Shown here piece after piece: positions 17,507 through 26,265 of a stretch of 64,000 nucleotides of DNA. The position numbers and the translations under genes were made by a program. Location: assembly GCA_020403045.1 (NCBI GenBank), contig JADBYK010000006.1, forward strand, positions 19,713 to 83,712. The letters run 5' to 3'. Below the pieces are notes generated by a model, which ran no database searches, was not told the DNA's origin, and worked only from the letters and a program-made list of their open reading frames with translations. The stretch's first letter is position 1. Every line of letters starts with the position of its first letter. Source of the DNA: Cytophagales bacterium (lineage in GTDB: Bacteria; Bacteroidota; Bacteroidia; Cytophagales; Cyclobacteriaceae).

Positions 17507-18868
17507 ATGTACGAAAAAGACCCAATAAAAATTTTTGTCGTTGAAGATGACCCGACTTACACCCAATTCTTGAGGTATGTGCTATCGCTAAATCCTGATT
17601 TTGAAACCGAGTTTTATGCCAGCGGCAAAGATTGCATCGATAATCTTTACAAACAGCCCTCAGTAATTACGCTAGACTACACCTTGCCTGATCTGCCGGG
17701 GGAGAAAGTGTTGAAGGCCGTTCGCGAATTCAACCCTGATATAAGCGTAATCATTATCTCGGCTCAGGACAAGATTGGCACTGCGGTAGAACTATTGAAG
17801 ACAGGCGCTTTTGACTATATCTCTAAAGACGAGGAGGCCAAGAACCGAATACTCAACTCGATCAAGAATGCAAGGAATAAAACAACCCTTATTCGTGAAA
17901 TTGGCCGTCTCCAACAAGAGATTTCTGTGAAGTATGACTTTGAGAAGAGCATTATCGGAAATAGCACATCAATACAGAAGGTTTTTCAAAATATTGAACG
18001 AGCCGTAAAAACGCTTATTACCGTTTCTATAACTGGTGAAACAGGCACTGGGAAAGAACTGGTGGCCAAAGCCATTCACTTCAATTCAAAAAGAAAGAAC
18101 AAGCCGTTCATAGCCGTCAATGTTGCTGCGATACCAAAAAATTTGATTGAAACCGAGTTGTTTGGTCATGAAAAGGGAGCCTTTACTGGCGCATTGCAAC
18201 GAAGAATCGGAAAATTCGAAGAGGCAGAAGGCGGTACTTTGTTTCTGGATGAAATCGGAGAAATGGATATCAGCCTCCAGGCCAAACTACTACGGGTTTT
18301 GCAAGAAAAAGAACTTACTCGCATAGGCAGCAACCAGGTTCAAAAACTAGACGTACGCATTGTGGTAGCCACCCACCGAAATCTTGGGGACGATGTGCGC
18401 TCAAAATCATTCCGGGAAGATTTATATTACCGCCTTCTGGGACTTCCGATTCATTTGCCTCCCTTACGAGAACGCGGCCAAGATATCATTTTGATTGGCA
18501 AGCATTTTCTAGATCAATTTACCAGAGAAAATCAAATGCCAAAAATGAAAATAGGCGATGATGCCCGAAAAAAATTGTTGGGATATAGTTTTCCTGGTAA
18601 TGTACGGGAACTAAAAGCAATTATTGAATTGGCGGCAGTACTGAGCGATGGCCAGGAGCTTAAAGCAGAAGATATCTCATTTAACAGTCAGATACACACT
18701 GACAATTTTATGCAGAAGGAAATGACTTTGCAGGCGTATACCTACCACATTATTAGGAGCTTTTTGAAAAAATACGATGATAATGTGCTTGAAGTGGCCA
18801 GTCGACTAGACATTGGCAAGTCATCCATTTATAGGTACTTAAAGGAGATGGAACAAGCGGGGATATAG
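17507..18868 (+). CDS. Sigma-54-dependent response regulator (NtrC family)
   Basis: A 453-aa transcription activator. Residues about 6-120 are a receiver domain with the acidic pair in VVEDDP and phospho-acceptor D57 ([10 protein letters not shown]). Residues about 147-375 are the sigma-54-interaction AAA+ domain with Walker A GETGTGKE, the GAFTGA loop that touches sigma-54, and Walker [13 protein letters not shown]. The C-terminus is a FIS-type helix-turn-helix ([20 protein letters not shown]). It remodels RNA polymerase-sigma-54 on phosphorylation. The hybrid kinase starts 3 bp after its stop, so the two are a two-component pair. Its targets are not visible in this window. Confidence 0.95.
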   Translation: MYEKDPIKIFVVEDDPTYTQFLRYVLSLNPDFETEFYASGKDCIDNLYKQPSVITLDYTLPDLPGEKVLKAVREFNPDISVIIISAQDKIGTAVELLKTGAFDYISKDEEAKNRILNSIKNARNKTTLIREIGRLQQEISVKYDFEKSIIGNSTSIQKVFQNIERAVKTLITVSITGETGTGKELVAKAIHFNSKRKNKPFIAVNVAAIPKNLIETELFGHEKGAFTGALQRRIGKFEEAEGGTLFLDEIGEMDISLQAKLLRVLQEKELTRIGSNQVQKLDVRIVVATHRNLGDDVRSKSFREDLYYRLLGLPIHLPPLRERGQDIILIGKHFLDQFTRENQMPKMKIGDDARKKLLGYSFPGNVRELKAIIELAAVLSDGQELKAEDISFNSQIHTDNFMQKEMTLQAYTYHIIRSFLKKYDDNVLEVASRLDIGKSSIYRYLKEMEQAGI

Positions 18869-18871
18869 CTT

Positions 18872-20782
18872 ATGAGTGAACTAAAAAAATACGTTAAAAG
18901 AGGAGGTTTCTTTAAGGCGGTTGTTGAAGATGGTTCAGACATAATTTTTGTGATCGACTACAATGGTAACATTGAGTATGTAAATTCATCTGTTAAAGAA
19001 ACACTAGGTTATCGCCCAAGCAGTCTCATTGGAAAGAATTTTTTCAATTTTTTATCGGTCTCCTATCTTCCAAAGCTAATCTCCATCTTTAAGGAAATCA
19101 AGCGAAAAGTCTACGCAGAGTCGATCGAATTTCAATTTTTATGCAAAGATGGAACCTATAAATACCTGGAATTTAATTCGATAAATCTCAAGCATAAAGA
19201 AAAAATAGAGGGCCACATCCTTGACTGCCGAGATATCACACAGCGGAAAAAGGATGCGGAGGAACTACAACGGGCGCAAAAAGCCAAAGAGCAATTTCTC
19301 GCAAACATTAGCCACGAAATACGCACACCTATCAACGGGATTTCCGGAATGGCAACGTTGATGAGTCAGCTGCCGAGCGAAACGGACCAAGCGATTTATT
19401 TAAGTGCAATCAAAAGTGCAGCGGATAACCTAAAAGTTATTATTAATGACATTCTTGATATTGCCTCGATCGAATCAGGAAAACTGAAGTTTGAACAAAT
19501 TGGCTTCAACCTAAATGATTTACTTCAGTCGTTGGTCAGCACGTTCAACCATCAAGTAAAAGAAAAAGGTATAGAGTTTCACTTTGATCTTGAATCAGAG
19601 GCAAACCAAATTTTCGTAGGCGATCCGGTACGATTGAATCAAATCCTCGTAAATCTGATTAGTAACGCCATCAAATTTACCCATACCGGTTCGATTCATG
19701 TGGGTTGCAAAGTCTATAGTCACAAAGGAAAAAAATTCCAAATCCAATTTGAAGTGACAGATACAGGGATTGGGATACCAAAAGATAAATTGCATACAAT
19801 TTTTGAGAGCTTTAGTCAAGCAGATTCCAGCGTCACGAGGAAGTATGGAGGCACTGGACTCGGGCTTACTATTGTGAAACAGTTGGTGGAACTTCAAGGG
19901 GGTCGAATAAGTGTCCATAGTAAAGTAGACCGAGGGTCCACTTTTTCATTTGTACTCCCCTACCAAAAAGGTGACGCAAAATCCATCCATCTATCCGGCT
20001 TTACCACAAGCAACGGCACGCAGCAGAAGTTAAGCGGATTGAATGTGCTACTCGTTGAAGATAACGAGATTAATGGGCTTTATGCCGGGAGTATTCTAAA
20101 AATGTGGGGCTGTAAGGTACGATTTGCAGAGAACGGGGCCGCAGCGGTGGAAATTGTTAAAGCTAACTCGCTAGACTTAGTGCTGATGGATATTCAAATG
20201 CCTGTTATGGATGGGTTTGAAGCAACGAAGATAATTCGTGAGTTGAACGACTCCAAAAGTAAACTGCCCATTATTGCGCTAACCGCCAACACGACTAGGA
20301 AAGATGTAGAAAAATGCTTGGCAGCAGGTATGGACGACTGTATATCAAAGCCATTTACGCCTGACGATCTTTTTAAGGCAATCAAGCGCCAGATGGTAGT
20401 TAGAAAACCGAAGGTTTCGGTGGTAAAAAATGTAGTTCGGCCCTCATTTGACTTGAGCTATTTAGAAAGTGTTTCGAACAATAACGAAGACTTTATGAAC
20501 GAAATGATTGACACCTATTTGAAAACCATGCCACGGATTATTGACGAAATAAGAATCTTTTCTAAACAAAATGACTTTGAAAATCTATCGCGTGCCGCCC
20601 ACAAATTAAAACCCTCTATCACTTTGTTGGGCATACATCAAGCAAAAGAATTGGCGGCTGAGATTGAAAGTATCGCTAAGACGAGGCAGGTTTTGCCAGA
20701 GTTTCATCGGTCGATCGAATCGTTCTGTCGCATACTTGAAAAAGCCACTGCCGAAATTGCCGCGTCCAAAATCCCGCGCTGA
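18872..20782 (+). CDS. Hybrid histidine kinase: PAS-HisKA-HATPase-REC-HPt
   Basis: A 636-aa soluble sensor kinase with no membrane segment. In order it has a PAS domain (about 15-130; VEDGSDIIFVIDYNGNIEYV), HisKA with H148 in NISHEIRTPING, HATPase_c with N box NLISNAIKFTH and G boxes DTGIGIP and GGTGLGLTIV, a receiver domain with D440 (LVLMDIQMPVMDG), and a C-terminal HPt domain with H577 (RAAHKLKPSITLLG). All phosphorelay residues are present, so a His-Asp-His-Asp relay ending at the neighbouring sigma-54 regulator is likely. It starts 3 bp after that regulator. The PAS ligand is unknown, and the lack of membrane helices points to a cytoplasmic signal. Confidence 0.95.
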   Translation: MSELKKYVKRGGFFKAVVEDGSDIIFVIDYNGNIEYVNSSVKETLGYRPSSLIGKNFFNFLSVSYLPKLISIFKEIKRKVYAESIEFQFLCKDGTYKYLEFNSINLKHKEKIEGHILDCRDITQRKKDAEELQRAQKAKEQFLANISHEIRTPINGISGMATLMSQLPSETDQAIYLSAIKSAADNLKVIINDILDIASIESGKLKFEQIGFNLNDLLQSLVSTFNHQVKEKGIEFHFDLESEANQIFVGDPVRLNQILVNLISNAIKFTHTGSIHVGCKVYSHKGKKFQIQFEVTDTGIGIPKDKLHTIFESFSQADSSVTRKYGGTGLGLTIVKQLVELQGGRISVHSKVDRGSTFSFVLPYQKGDAKSIHLSGFTTSNGTQQKLSGLNVLLVEDNEINGLYAGSILKMWGCKVRFAENGAAAVEIVKANSLDLVLMDIQMPVMDGFEATKIIRELNDSKSKLPIIALTANTTRKDVEKCLAAGMDDCISKPFTPDDLFKAIKRQMVVRKPKVSVVKNVVRPSFDLSYLESVSNNNEDFMNEMIDTYLKTMPRIIDEIRIFSKQNDFENLSRAAHKLKPSITLLGIHQAKELAAEIESIAKTRQVLPEFHRSIESFCRILEKATAEIAASKIPR

Positions 20783-20860
20783 CTCATCACCACCAATTTC
20801 CAATAGATTGGTATCTTCCCCTCGGCTACGATTGACGGATAAGACAGACCATTAGTCAGT

Positions 20861-21007
20861 GTGGAGACATCAACCGGCATTGCAAAATTTGGTTTTTACT
20901 TCCTCCATTTTTTGGACGATCACCCAGAGCAATCAACGGTTATAGAACCTCGCTGGTGGTATTTTGTTATCAGGTTATTAGGGTATGCGCAAGATTATGA
21001 TATTTGA
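20861..21007 (+). CDS. Possible small ORF or gene remnant (48 aa)
   Basis: The region 20783-21073 between the kinase and ribE is otherwise empty. It contains a GTG-initiated frame with a protein-like composition (KFGFYFLHFLDDHPEQSTVI, then EPRWWYFVIRLLGYAQDYDI and stop). No ribosome-binding site is evident and I know no family for it. It may be a small gene, the tail of a decayed gene, or chance. Confidence 0.2.
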   Translation: METSTGIAKFGFYFLHFLDDHPEQSTVIEPRWWYFVIRLLGYAQDYDI

Positions 21008-21073
21008 ATCTCCAGCAATACCGCGATCTAGCGGTTAAGAGACCAAAAAGGTGGACACTCCAACAGGTATCTT

Positions 21074-21661
21074 TTACCTCTGATGTAACAATCGCGCAAC
21101 ATATTTTCCAACAATATCAAATTCCAGATTGACCAAACTGCCCACTACCAGCCTACTAAAATTCGTATGCTCAAAAGTATATGGAATTATAGCTGTACGG
21201 AACTGCCCAGCTGCAGAGTTAAAACAAGTTAGACTAACACCGTTAATTGTAATAGAGCCTTTCTCGACCGTGACATTTCCGAGTTTGGAATCATATTCAA
21301 AATCAAATAGCCAACTCCCTCCTACCTCTTGCACCGATTTACAAACACCCACTTGATCAACATGCCCTTGCACAATGTGCCCATCAAACCTTCCGTTGGC
21401 TAACATGCATCGTTCTAAATTCACGACATCTCCTACCTGGAGCATTCCAAGATTTGATTTTTGCAGCGTCTCATCAATGGCAGTAGCACAATGCTGCTTT
21501 CCGTCTGTTTTTGTAACTGTGAGACACACACCATTGTGGGAAACGCTTTGATCAACTTTTAGCTCGGCACTAATTTTACTATCAAATAGAAAATGTTTGT
21601 TCGTTCCTTCTTCCACTATTCGTGAAAGAGTTCCTACTGATTCGATGATGCCTGTGAACAT
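21074..21661 (-). CDS. ribE: Riboflavin synthase alpha chain
   Basis: A 195-aa cytoplasmic enzyme that dismutates two molecules of 6,7-dimethyl-8-ribityllumazine into riboflavin. It has the invariant N-terminus MFTGIIESVGTL and two tandem lumazine-binding beta-barrels (about 1-95 and 96-190), shown by SHNGVCLTVT in the first and SITINGVSLTCF in the second. The motif DGHIVQGHVDQVG joins the two. Length and features match functional riboflavin synthases. It is a single gene here, not part of a rib cluster, and no FMN riboswitch is visible upstream. The 5' side borders the heptamer array at 21688-21750. In some schemes the alpha chain is named ribC. Confidence 0.95.
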   Translation of the reverse strand: MFTGIIESVGTLSRIVEEGTNKHFLFDSKISAELKVDQSVSHNGVCLTVTKTDGKQHCATAIDETLQKSNLGMLQVGDVVNLERCMLANGRFDGHIVQGHVDQVGVCKSVQEVGGSWLFDFEYDSKLGNVTVEKGSITINGVSLTCFNSAAGQFRTAIIPYTFEHTNFSRLVVGSLVNLEFDIVGKYVARLLHQR

Positions 21662-21687
21662 TGTTATCGGACTGATCTTTTGCTAAC

Positions 21688-21750
21688 AGTTTCCAGTTTC
21701 TGGTTTCAAGTTCCTAGTTCCTAGTAACAAGTAACTGGCAACTAGAAACT
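21688..21750. repeat. Nine-unit heptamer tandem array
   Basis: Read in steps of seven the sequence is AGTTTCC, AGTTTCT, GGTTTCA, AGTTCCT, AGTTCCT, AGTAACA, AGTAACT, GGCAACT, AGAAACT. The units drift from a TTTC core to an AACT core, so the two ends are roughly complementary (AGTTTC with GAAACT) and could fold as an imperfect hairpin. It fills the gap between the M20 gene and ribE, overlapping the M20 stop by two bases. Similar heptamer arrays are known in other bacteria; the role here is unknown. Confidence 0.7.
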
Positions 21751-23386
21751 ATTTTTTCAACTTACCCACAGCCTCTACCTGGTCAGGTCTTAGTGTTGGG
21801 TACTTGATATTCAACTGCTCTAGATATGTTTTGTACTTGGCCGGATCGTAGTAAAATGGTTTTAGCTTGGGTGCAAATTCTTGCATGATTTTAGTGTTGA
21901 GTGTAATCGCTGGATTATCTTTCTCTCCAATCAATGGAATATACTGTATCTCTTTTGTTTGCTCTGTTCTATAGTACTCCCATGCTTTTTTCAGTAGCTC
22001 CGGCTTCGTGAATAAATCTACCAGTGTCATCGCTTCTGCTTTTGCTCCAGTGACAATTCCCTTGTGCGCAATGGGTGTAGCCATTGTGATTGCGTTAGAC
22101 CAATGATGGCCGGGCAAATTGGGGATGTTGGATGGATAATTTAAATTGATCGTTGGCAGCGACCAGGAAATATCAGCGATGTCGTCAGAGCCGCCTCCCA
22201 TCATCATCATCGGCCTGCCCATTACATTTACCATACCCACCGAGCTGGGAAGCCCGATGGTATCCAATTTCAACGCCAACCCATCCGTCTTTGTGGACTT
22301 CATCTCAAGCTGAGTTGCTTTTGCCAATAACTGATCTTCAGCTGACCACGTAGGTAAACCAACTTTCTTTATGTTCTGGTACATGACCTCAGCCATCGGC
22401 CTATTAAAATGTGCCGGCCATGCCGAGCCCAATATCTCATACGTAAATTTAGTATCGGTCATGAGCGCAGCTCCCTCGGCTGTTTTAATGCCCTTGTCGA
22501 AAAGCGCTTTGATGGCTGGATAAGTACGCTCCCTAAAATAATACCACACAGATGCTTTAGACGGCACCACGTTCGGTTGATCTCCCCCATCGGAAATCAC
22601 ATAATGTGATCGATGAGTTAGTTCCAAATGTTCTCTGCGAAAGTTCCAGCCGATGTTCATTAACTCTACGGCATCTAAGGCGCTTCGCCCACGCCAAGGC
22701 GCGCCAGCAGCATGAGCTGCTTGCCCCTCGAAATTAAATTTAACAGATACCACACCATTGTAACCGTTGTCTCCATATCCGATTTTGAGGTTGTCTCCAA
22801 CATGGGTGAATATGCATGCGTCAACATCTTTAAAATATCCGGCACGGATGTAGTACGCCTTGGTGCCTACCAATTCTTCGGCAATGCCAGGCCACAACAT
22901 TAGTGTTCCCGAAATCTTGTCCCGCTCCATTACCTTCTTTAGAGCAAGTGCTGAAATAATATTCAATGCCTGCCCTGAGTTATGACCTTCGCCATGCCCG
23001 GGTGCACCTTCCACAATCGGATCATGATAGGCCACGCCAGGTTTCTGTGAGGCCTTAGGGATACAATCAACATCCGACCCTAGAGCGATGACGGGCTTAC
23101 CGCTACCCCATTTGGCAATCCATGCGGTAGGTATGCCGGCAACACCTTTTTCTATCGTGAAGCCATTCTTCTCCAACAGATTTGTCAGGTAAGAAAACGT
23201 CTCTACCTCTTGAAACCCTAGTTCAGAAAAACTGAAAAGCATATCGTTGATTTGCTGCCCCAATACTGCATTCTTTTCAACCTCAGCAGCCACTTCTTGC
23301 TTGAGTTTGTCGATCTTACTCTGTGAAAGCTGGGCGGTAGTGGACAGAAAAGAGAAAATGAAAGAAGCGATAAATAATGACTTCAT
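21749..23386 (-). CDS. M20-family amidohydrolase (AbgB-like), exported
   Basis: A 545-aa zinc-dependent hydrolase from the ATG at 23386, chosen because it begins a clear signal peptide (MKSLFIASFIFSFLSTTAQ); the open frame to 23497 adds only spurious sequence. M20 metal-site segments are visible: GSDVDCIPKASQKPG, GHGEGHNSGQA, and GIAEELVGTKAYYIRAG for the catalytic Glu region. The dimerisation domain follows (YNGVVSVKFNFEGQAAHAAG). The family includes AbgB (p-aminobenzoyl-glutamate hydrolase) and aminoacyl-amide hydrolases; the actual substrate is unknown. With a signal peptide it works in the periplasm, unlike E. coli AbgB. Its upstream region (minus strand) has a TTACTTTG element, one mismatch from the -7 consensus. 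Confidence 0.88.
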   Translation of the reverse strand: MKSLFIASFIFSFLSTTAQLSQSKIDKLKQEVAAEVEKNAVLGQQINDMLFSFSELGFQEVETFSYLTNLLEKNGFTIEKGVAGIPTAWIAKWGSGKPVIALGSDVDCIPKASQKPGVAYHDPIVEGAPGHGEGHNSGQALNIISALALKKVMERDKISGTLMLWPGIAEELVGTKAYYIRAGYFKDVDACIFTHVGDNLKIGYGDNGYNGVVSVKFNFEGQAAHAAGAPWRGRSALDAVELMNIGWNFRREHLELTHRSHYVISDGGDQPNVVPSKASVWYYFRERTYPAIKALFDKGIKTAEGAALMTDTKFTYEILGSAWPAHFNRPMAEVMYQNIKKVGLPTWSAEDQLLAKATQLEMKSTKTDGLALKLDTIGLPSSVGMVNVMGRPMMMMGGGSDDIADISWSLPTINLNYPSNIPNLPGHHWSNAITMATPIAHKGIVTGAKAEAMTLVDLFTKPELLKKAWEYYRTEQTKEIQYIPLIGEKDNPAITLNTKIMQEFAPKLKPFYYDPAKYKTYLEQLNIKYPTLRPDQVEAVGKLKK

Positions 23387-23493
23387 AACAATCGATTTAG
23401 GTACGGATGCAAAGTAATACTTTGATTTGATGGGATCAAAATGCCATTTTGTCGGCAAAAAACTTAATTCATACACACTCCAAAAACCGGTAA

Positions 23494-23793
23494 TCATTTT
23501 AAACCTAAATCTCTTTTTAGAAAATCAGCAAGTGCTATATGATAGAGAGATTTTTCTTTTTTCACTTGCTTGGCGTACTGCTTCTGCAACGAAACGTCAA
23601 CTAACACAGATCGCGCATAGCTTACCGCTTACTTAAGCCGTTTGTTAGCTTTTTTTTGGTTGGCGGTTAGCTTTACCTTGCTTCGGTCCGGCATTTTGGA
23701 TACTACCGTTCCGTACTTATACTGTTTAAAAAGCAGCCTGTCAATACGACCGCTAAAGCCCTCCACCACTACATTACTTTTCAGTCGTGCCAT
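23494..23793 (-). pseudogene. Small conserved Bacteroidota protein broken by one in-frame TAA
   Basis: Reading the minus strand from the ATG at 23793 gives 54 codons (start MARLKSNVVVEGFSGRIDRL, then VVSKMPDRSKVKLTANQKKA) ending LK-TAA at 23629-23631. The same frame then continues for 44 more codons (AVSYARSVLVDV, later KKEKSLYHIALADFLKRD) to TGA at 23494-23496. The two halves read as one ~99-aa protein of a type I know from Bacteroidota, in which a basic, SGRIG-like N-terminus is followed by a helical AYA...SxYxxAxxDF tail. The stop stands where a Gln would fit (CAA to TAA), so a single point mutation explains it. I treat it as a pseudogene, though the 54-aa product could still be made. Confidence 0.6.
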
Positions 23794-23805
23794 ATAGCAC
23801 TTGCT
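23527..23805. repeat. 15-bp perfect inverted repeat bracketing the pseudogene
   Basis: AGCAAGTGCTATATG (23527-23541) and CATATAGCACTTGCT (23791-23805) are exact reverse complements 249 bp apart. One arm contains the pseudogene start codon and the other encodes HIALA near its end. The transcript could therefore pair its start region with its tail. It might instead mark the ends of a small mobile or inverted segment. Confidence 0.55.
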
Positions 23806-23841
23806 TTAGTTAATGTATGTACAATTAGGATGAAAATCCAA

Positions 23842-23875
23842 TCATAAGCCGTTCATTAACAGTTCATAAGCCGTT
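23842..23875. repeat. 12-bp direct repeat TCATAAGCCGTT, two copies
   Basis: Identical 12-mers lie at 23842-23853 and 23864-23875, 22 bp apart (two helical turns), in the non-coding region 23794-23972. Nothing else in that region is recognisable. The spacing would suit a regulatory site, but there is no other support. Confidence 0.35.
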
Positions 23876-23972
23876 ATTCCTGGCTACTGCTCCCTTTCAA
23901 GCATTAAAGAAATTACATCTACGTGACTAGGCCCTATCGGCAGCAGCGATGCGGGGTCAGAGACGAGAAAAT

Positions 23973-25778
23973 TTAACTCCGCTTTTTTCTTCTCTGCGGA
24001 AACTCAAAACCAATGCGGATATTTAATTTGTCAATATACGGGCTTTGGTAATAGCCAGTAAAAATGGTGTACATAATTTGTACGTTGCCCAGCAGCTTGT
24101 TGGAGATACGAAACTCTTGCTTGTAGCCTGCCATGTAAATCCATACCCATTGACGTGTCCCTTCTCCAGCTAGTGGAACAAACTCGGCATTCATGTATTC
24201 AGCGTTTAGTAAAACATGTGAGCCACCTTTGATCTTAGCTTGAAAACAGCTGCGAGGCCCATACATGCGGTCGTCAAAATTTATGCTCGATTTTCTTGAA
24301 CTATAACTGATACGCTCGTTCCAGCCAATGCCTGCTATAAAACGTCCGCTAATGCGGTAGCCTACCTGCGGGTTAAAATCAACCATTACGTTTTGCTTCG
24401 ACTGTATTTGTAAATTTAAGGCAGGCCTCAGCCGCTCCACAAACGGTTTGTCCTTCATAGGGTTAGGGGGCTTTTTGAACATATCTACCACTTGCTCGGC
24501 ATCTTTGATTTTTGCTTTCGCTTGTGATAGTTGATCGATGGCAGTCAACAATTCTTTTTCCTTACCAGCAAAGTGGTTAGTGGCTTGCTCTTTTGCTTGG
24601 TTCACGGCCATCTCCTTGCGGTACTCTGGGTCGCTGTTCCATTTTTCCACCATGGCTTTTTGTTTCTCTATGTCGGTGAGCTGTGTCTCAAATGCTTTGC
24701 CGCCTGCGAGGTTGGCCGCGTTGGTTTCCATTTCTTTTTTTAGTTTCTCATCGTTCAGCCCATCTTTGGTGATGTTCTTCACCCCTTCGGTGTACTTGCC
24801 AATCTCTTTGGTGGAGTTGGAAACATCGGTCAGTCCTTTGCCCACGTCACCGAGGCCGATGTTTTTTAAATCAGTTGCGGGAAGCCCAATGTTTCCTGTT
24901 CCGGTACCAGTGTTCACAGTTGGCGTGTTGGGCAATGCCGCATTTGTTTTTCCGTTCAGCGATGGTAGGCTAACGTTGCCCACCTTGCCGTTCACATTGG
25001 GTAGTCCATTGACTGATGGCAACTGTGTGTTCAACTTTGGAACGTTGATGCCGCTAACAGTGCCAGGCATGTTGGGGAGTTTGCTATTGACATCAGGCAG
25101 GTTGACGTTGCCTACTTTGCCGCCCTCTTTGTTAAACATATCCAGTTTTCCGTTCACGCCATTTTGCAGCGAAGTTATTTTTTGTTGGCCTGCTGCCATT
25201 GAGGTCTTGGCTTTCGTCTGAAGGTCGGTCAATTTCTTTTCTGCTTTTTTTGCCTCTTTGAACAAGCCCTGAGATTTGAGATTGTCTATCTTTTGCTGTA
25301 GACTGTCTATGGATTTGGTAAAGCGAATCTCGGGTAGTTTAAAATTCGTCAAACTATCCACCTTTGCTGATAGTTTGGTTTGGACGGAATCCATTTTGCG
25401 TTGGTAGCTACTTAGCAGCTTCGTGTGTGCTACACTGTCAGTAAGGTGTTGAACTTTCGAGTTAACTTGATTGCCTATGTTTTGCGGGCGAAGGCTGTCC
25501 AGTTTTTGGTTGGCTTGGTTTTGCAGCCTTGCCAAGCGGTTTTCGTTTTTAAACTTCTCTGCCTTTTGTTGTGCTCGTTGCTTTTTAGCCTGGAACCGGG
25601 CAAGTTTCTTTTTGGCTTTTTGAGTAAGAGTGTCGGTGGAAAGTTGTTTGCTAAGGCTATCTGTTTTTTGTACTAAACTTTCGGCTTTGTTTTGCAAACG
25701 GAGGCTGTCTTGTTGTTGAGCAAATGCTGCGCATGAAAGCAACAAGAAAAAAAAGAAGTGTGTGACTTTGCTTAGCAT
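23973..25778 (-). CDS. Exported coiled-coil protein with C-terminal beta domain, unknown function
   Basis: A 601-aa protein I do not recognise. It has a signal peptide (MLSKVTHFFFFLLLSCAAFA before QQQDSLRL). A long Lys/Gln-rich coiled coil follows (about 20-210; KKLARFQAKKQRAQQKAEKF). Residues about 215-310 are low complexity with repeated short LP.VN.K/LPN motifs (NVNLPDVNSKLPNMPG; LPSVNGLPNVNGKVGNVSLP). A further charged helical part precedes a C-terminal ~150-residue beta-rich domain (NLQIQSKQNVMVDFNPQVGY; KLNIRIGFEFPQRRKKRS) that resembles an outer-membrane strand region. It could be a surface or envelope structural protein. It stands downstream of the Rhs toxin-immunity operon on the same strand, with a 182-bp gap. 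Confidence 0.7.
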   Translation of the reverse strand: MLSKVTHFFFFLLLSCAAFAQQQDSLRLQNKAESLVQKTDSLSKQLSTDTLTQKAKKKLARFQAKKQRAQQKAEKFKNENRLARLQNQANQKLDSLRPQNIGNQVNSKVQHLTDSVAHTKLLSSYQRKMDSVQTKLSAKVDSLTNFKLPEIRFTKSIDSLQQKIDNLKSQGLFKEAKKAEKKLTDLQTKAKTSMAAGQQKITSLQNGVNGKLDMFNKEGGKVGNVNLPDVNSKLPNMPGTVSGINVPKLNTQLPSVNGLPNVNGKVGNVSLPSLNGKTNAALPNTPTVNTGTGTGNIGLPATDLKNIGLGDVGKGLTDVSNSTKEIGKYTEGVKNITKDGLNDEKLKKEMETNAANLAGGKAFETQLTDIEKQKAMVEKWNSDPEYRKEMAVNQAKEQATNHFAGKEKELLTAIDQLSQAKAKIKDAEQVVDMFKKPPNPMKDKPFVERLRPALNLQIQSKQNVMVDFNPQVGYRISGRFIAGIGWNERISYSSRKSSINFDDRMYGPRSCFQAKIKGGSHVLLNAEYMNAEFVPLAGEGTRQWVWIYMAGYKQEFRISNKLLGNVQIMYTIFTGYYQSPYIDKLNIRIGFEFPQRRKKRS

Positions 25779-25881
25779 CTACTTATCCTTACCATTTCTT
25801 GCTCAAATCTCTGGATGCTCTTTGGAATATATTAGGTCTTCGTTCATTCAATTTGTTCATCTGTTATCCTCTTTCATCTCG

Positions 25882-25917
25882 TTTGTTGGTGAAGAACACG
25901 TGAAGAACACCAACAAA
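25882..25917. repeat. Hairpin TTTGTTGGTG...CACCAACAAA with internal tandem repeat
   Basis: A perfect 10-bp inverted repeat has its arms at 25882-25891 and 25908-25917. The 11-mer GTGAAGAACAC occurs twice in tandem across the loop and the inner bases. It lies just downstream of the putative immunity gene (minus strand) and could mark the end of the toxin operon, although no T-run follows. Confidence 0.4.
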
Positions 25918-25960
25918 GGCGAGGACGGGAGACTCCGCTGCGAAGGGAAGGCGGGGGTCT

Positions 25961-26263
25961 TTATTCTTCATCTTTCTGAAAATGGAAGTTATACCTACTC
26001 TTTAAAAACATTTCCATTTCCGACAGATATTTATTTACATCTTCAATTGTCGTACTGTCTCCTTTAGTCGCAGATAAAATTTCTAACGGTGTCCAATAGT
26101 CATACCATTGACCAATAAGCCCTTTATCTTGATATTCTCCTGCATCTAATGAGCCTTCCAACCCATAGATTAAATCAGAATAATTCAATTCTCCCTTTCG
26201 GTATCTCTCAATTGATTTAAGCATTTCAGCCCACAGCCTTATTTGAAGTTTGTTGAATTCCAT
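25961..26263 (-). CDS. Putative immunity protein for the Rhs toxin
   Basis: A 100-aa acidic soluble protein (MEFNKLQIRLWAEMLKSIER; DAGEYQDKGLIGQWYDYWTP). I recognise no named domain. Its position is the main evidence: it begins 2 bp after the stop of the Rhs gene, whose last ~75 residues form a small toxin-like domain, and an acidic small protein at that place is the standard arrangement for the cognate immunity factor. It has no signal peptide, so it would act in the cytoplasm, protecting the producer from self or sibling toxin. The pair cannot be proved without testing. Confidence 0.6.
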   Translation of the reverse strand: MEFNKLQIRLWAEMLKSIERYRKGELNYSDLIYGLEGSLDAGEYQDKGLIGQWYDYWTPLEILSATKGDSTTIEDVNKYLSEMEMFLKSRYNFHFQKDEE

Positions 26264-26265
26264 AC

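Noticed and set aside
20783..21073. tRNA or small RNA gene
   Set aside because: I found no cloverleaf, CCA end or strong hairpin with a T-run; no tRNA or rRNA gene was evident elsewhere in the window either.
21662..21748. FMN riboswitch upstream of ribE
   Set aside because: The region is the heptamer array, without the conserved RFN-element sequence blocks.
23387..23497. N-terminal extension of the M20 amidohydrolase
   Set aside because: The ATG at 23386 gives a clean signal peptide; the extension overlaps the pseudogene end and is not signal-like.
24531..25221. Long plus-strand frame opposite the 601-aa coiled-coil gene
   Set aside because: It mirrors the repetitive Pro/Asn/Leu region of the real minus-strand gene and has no start signal or family features.
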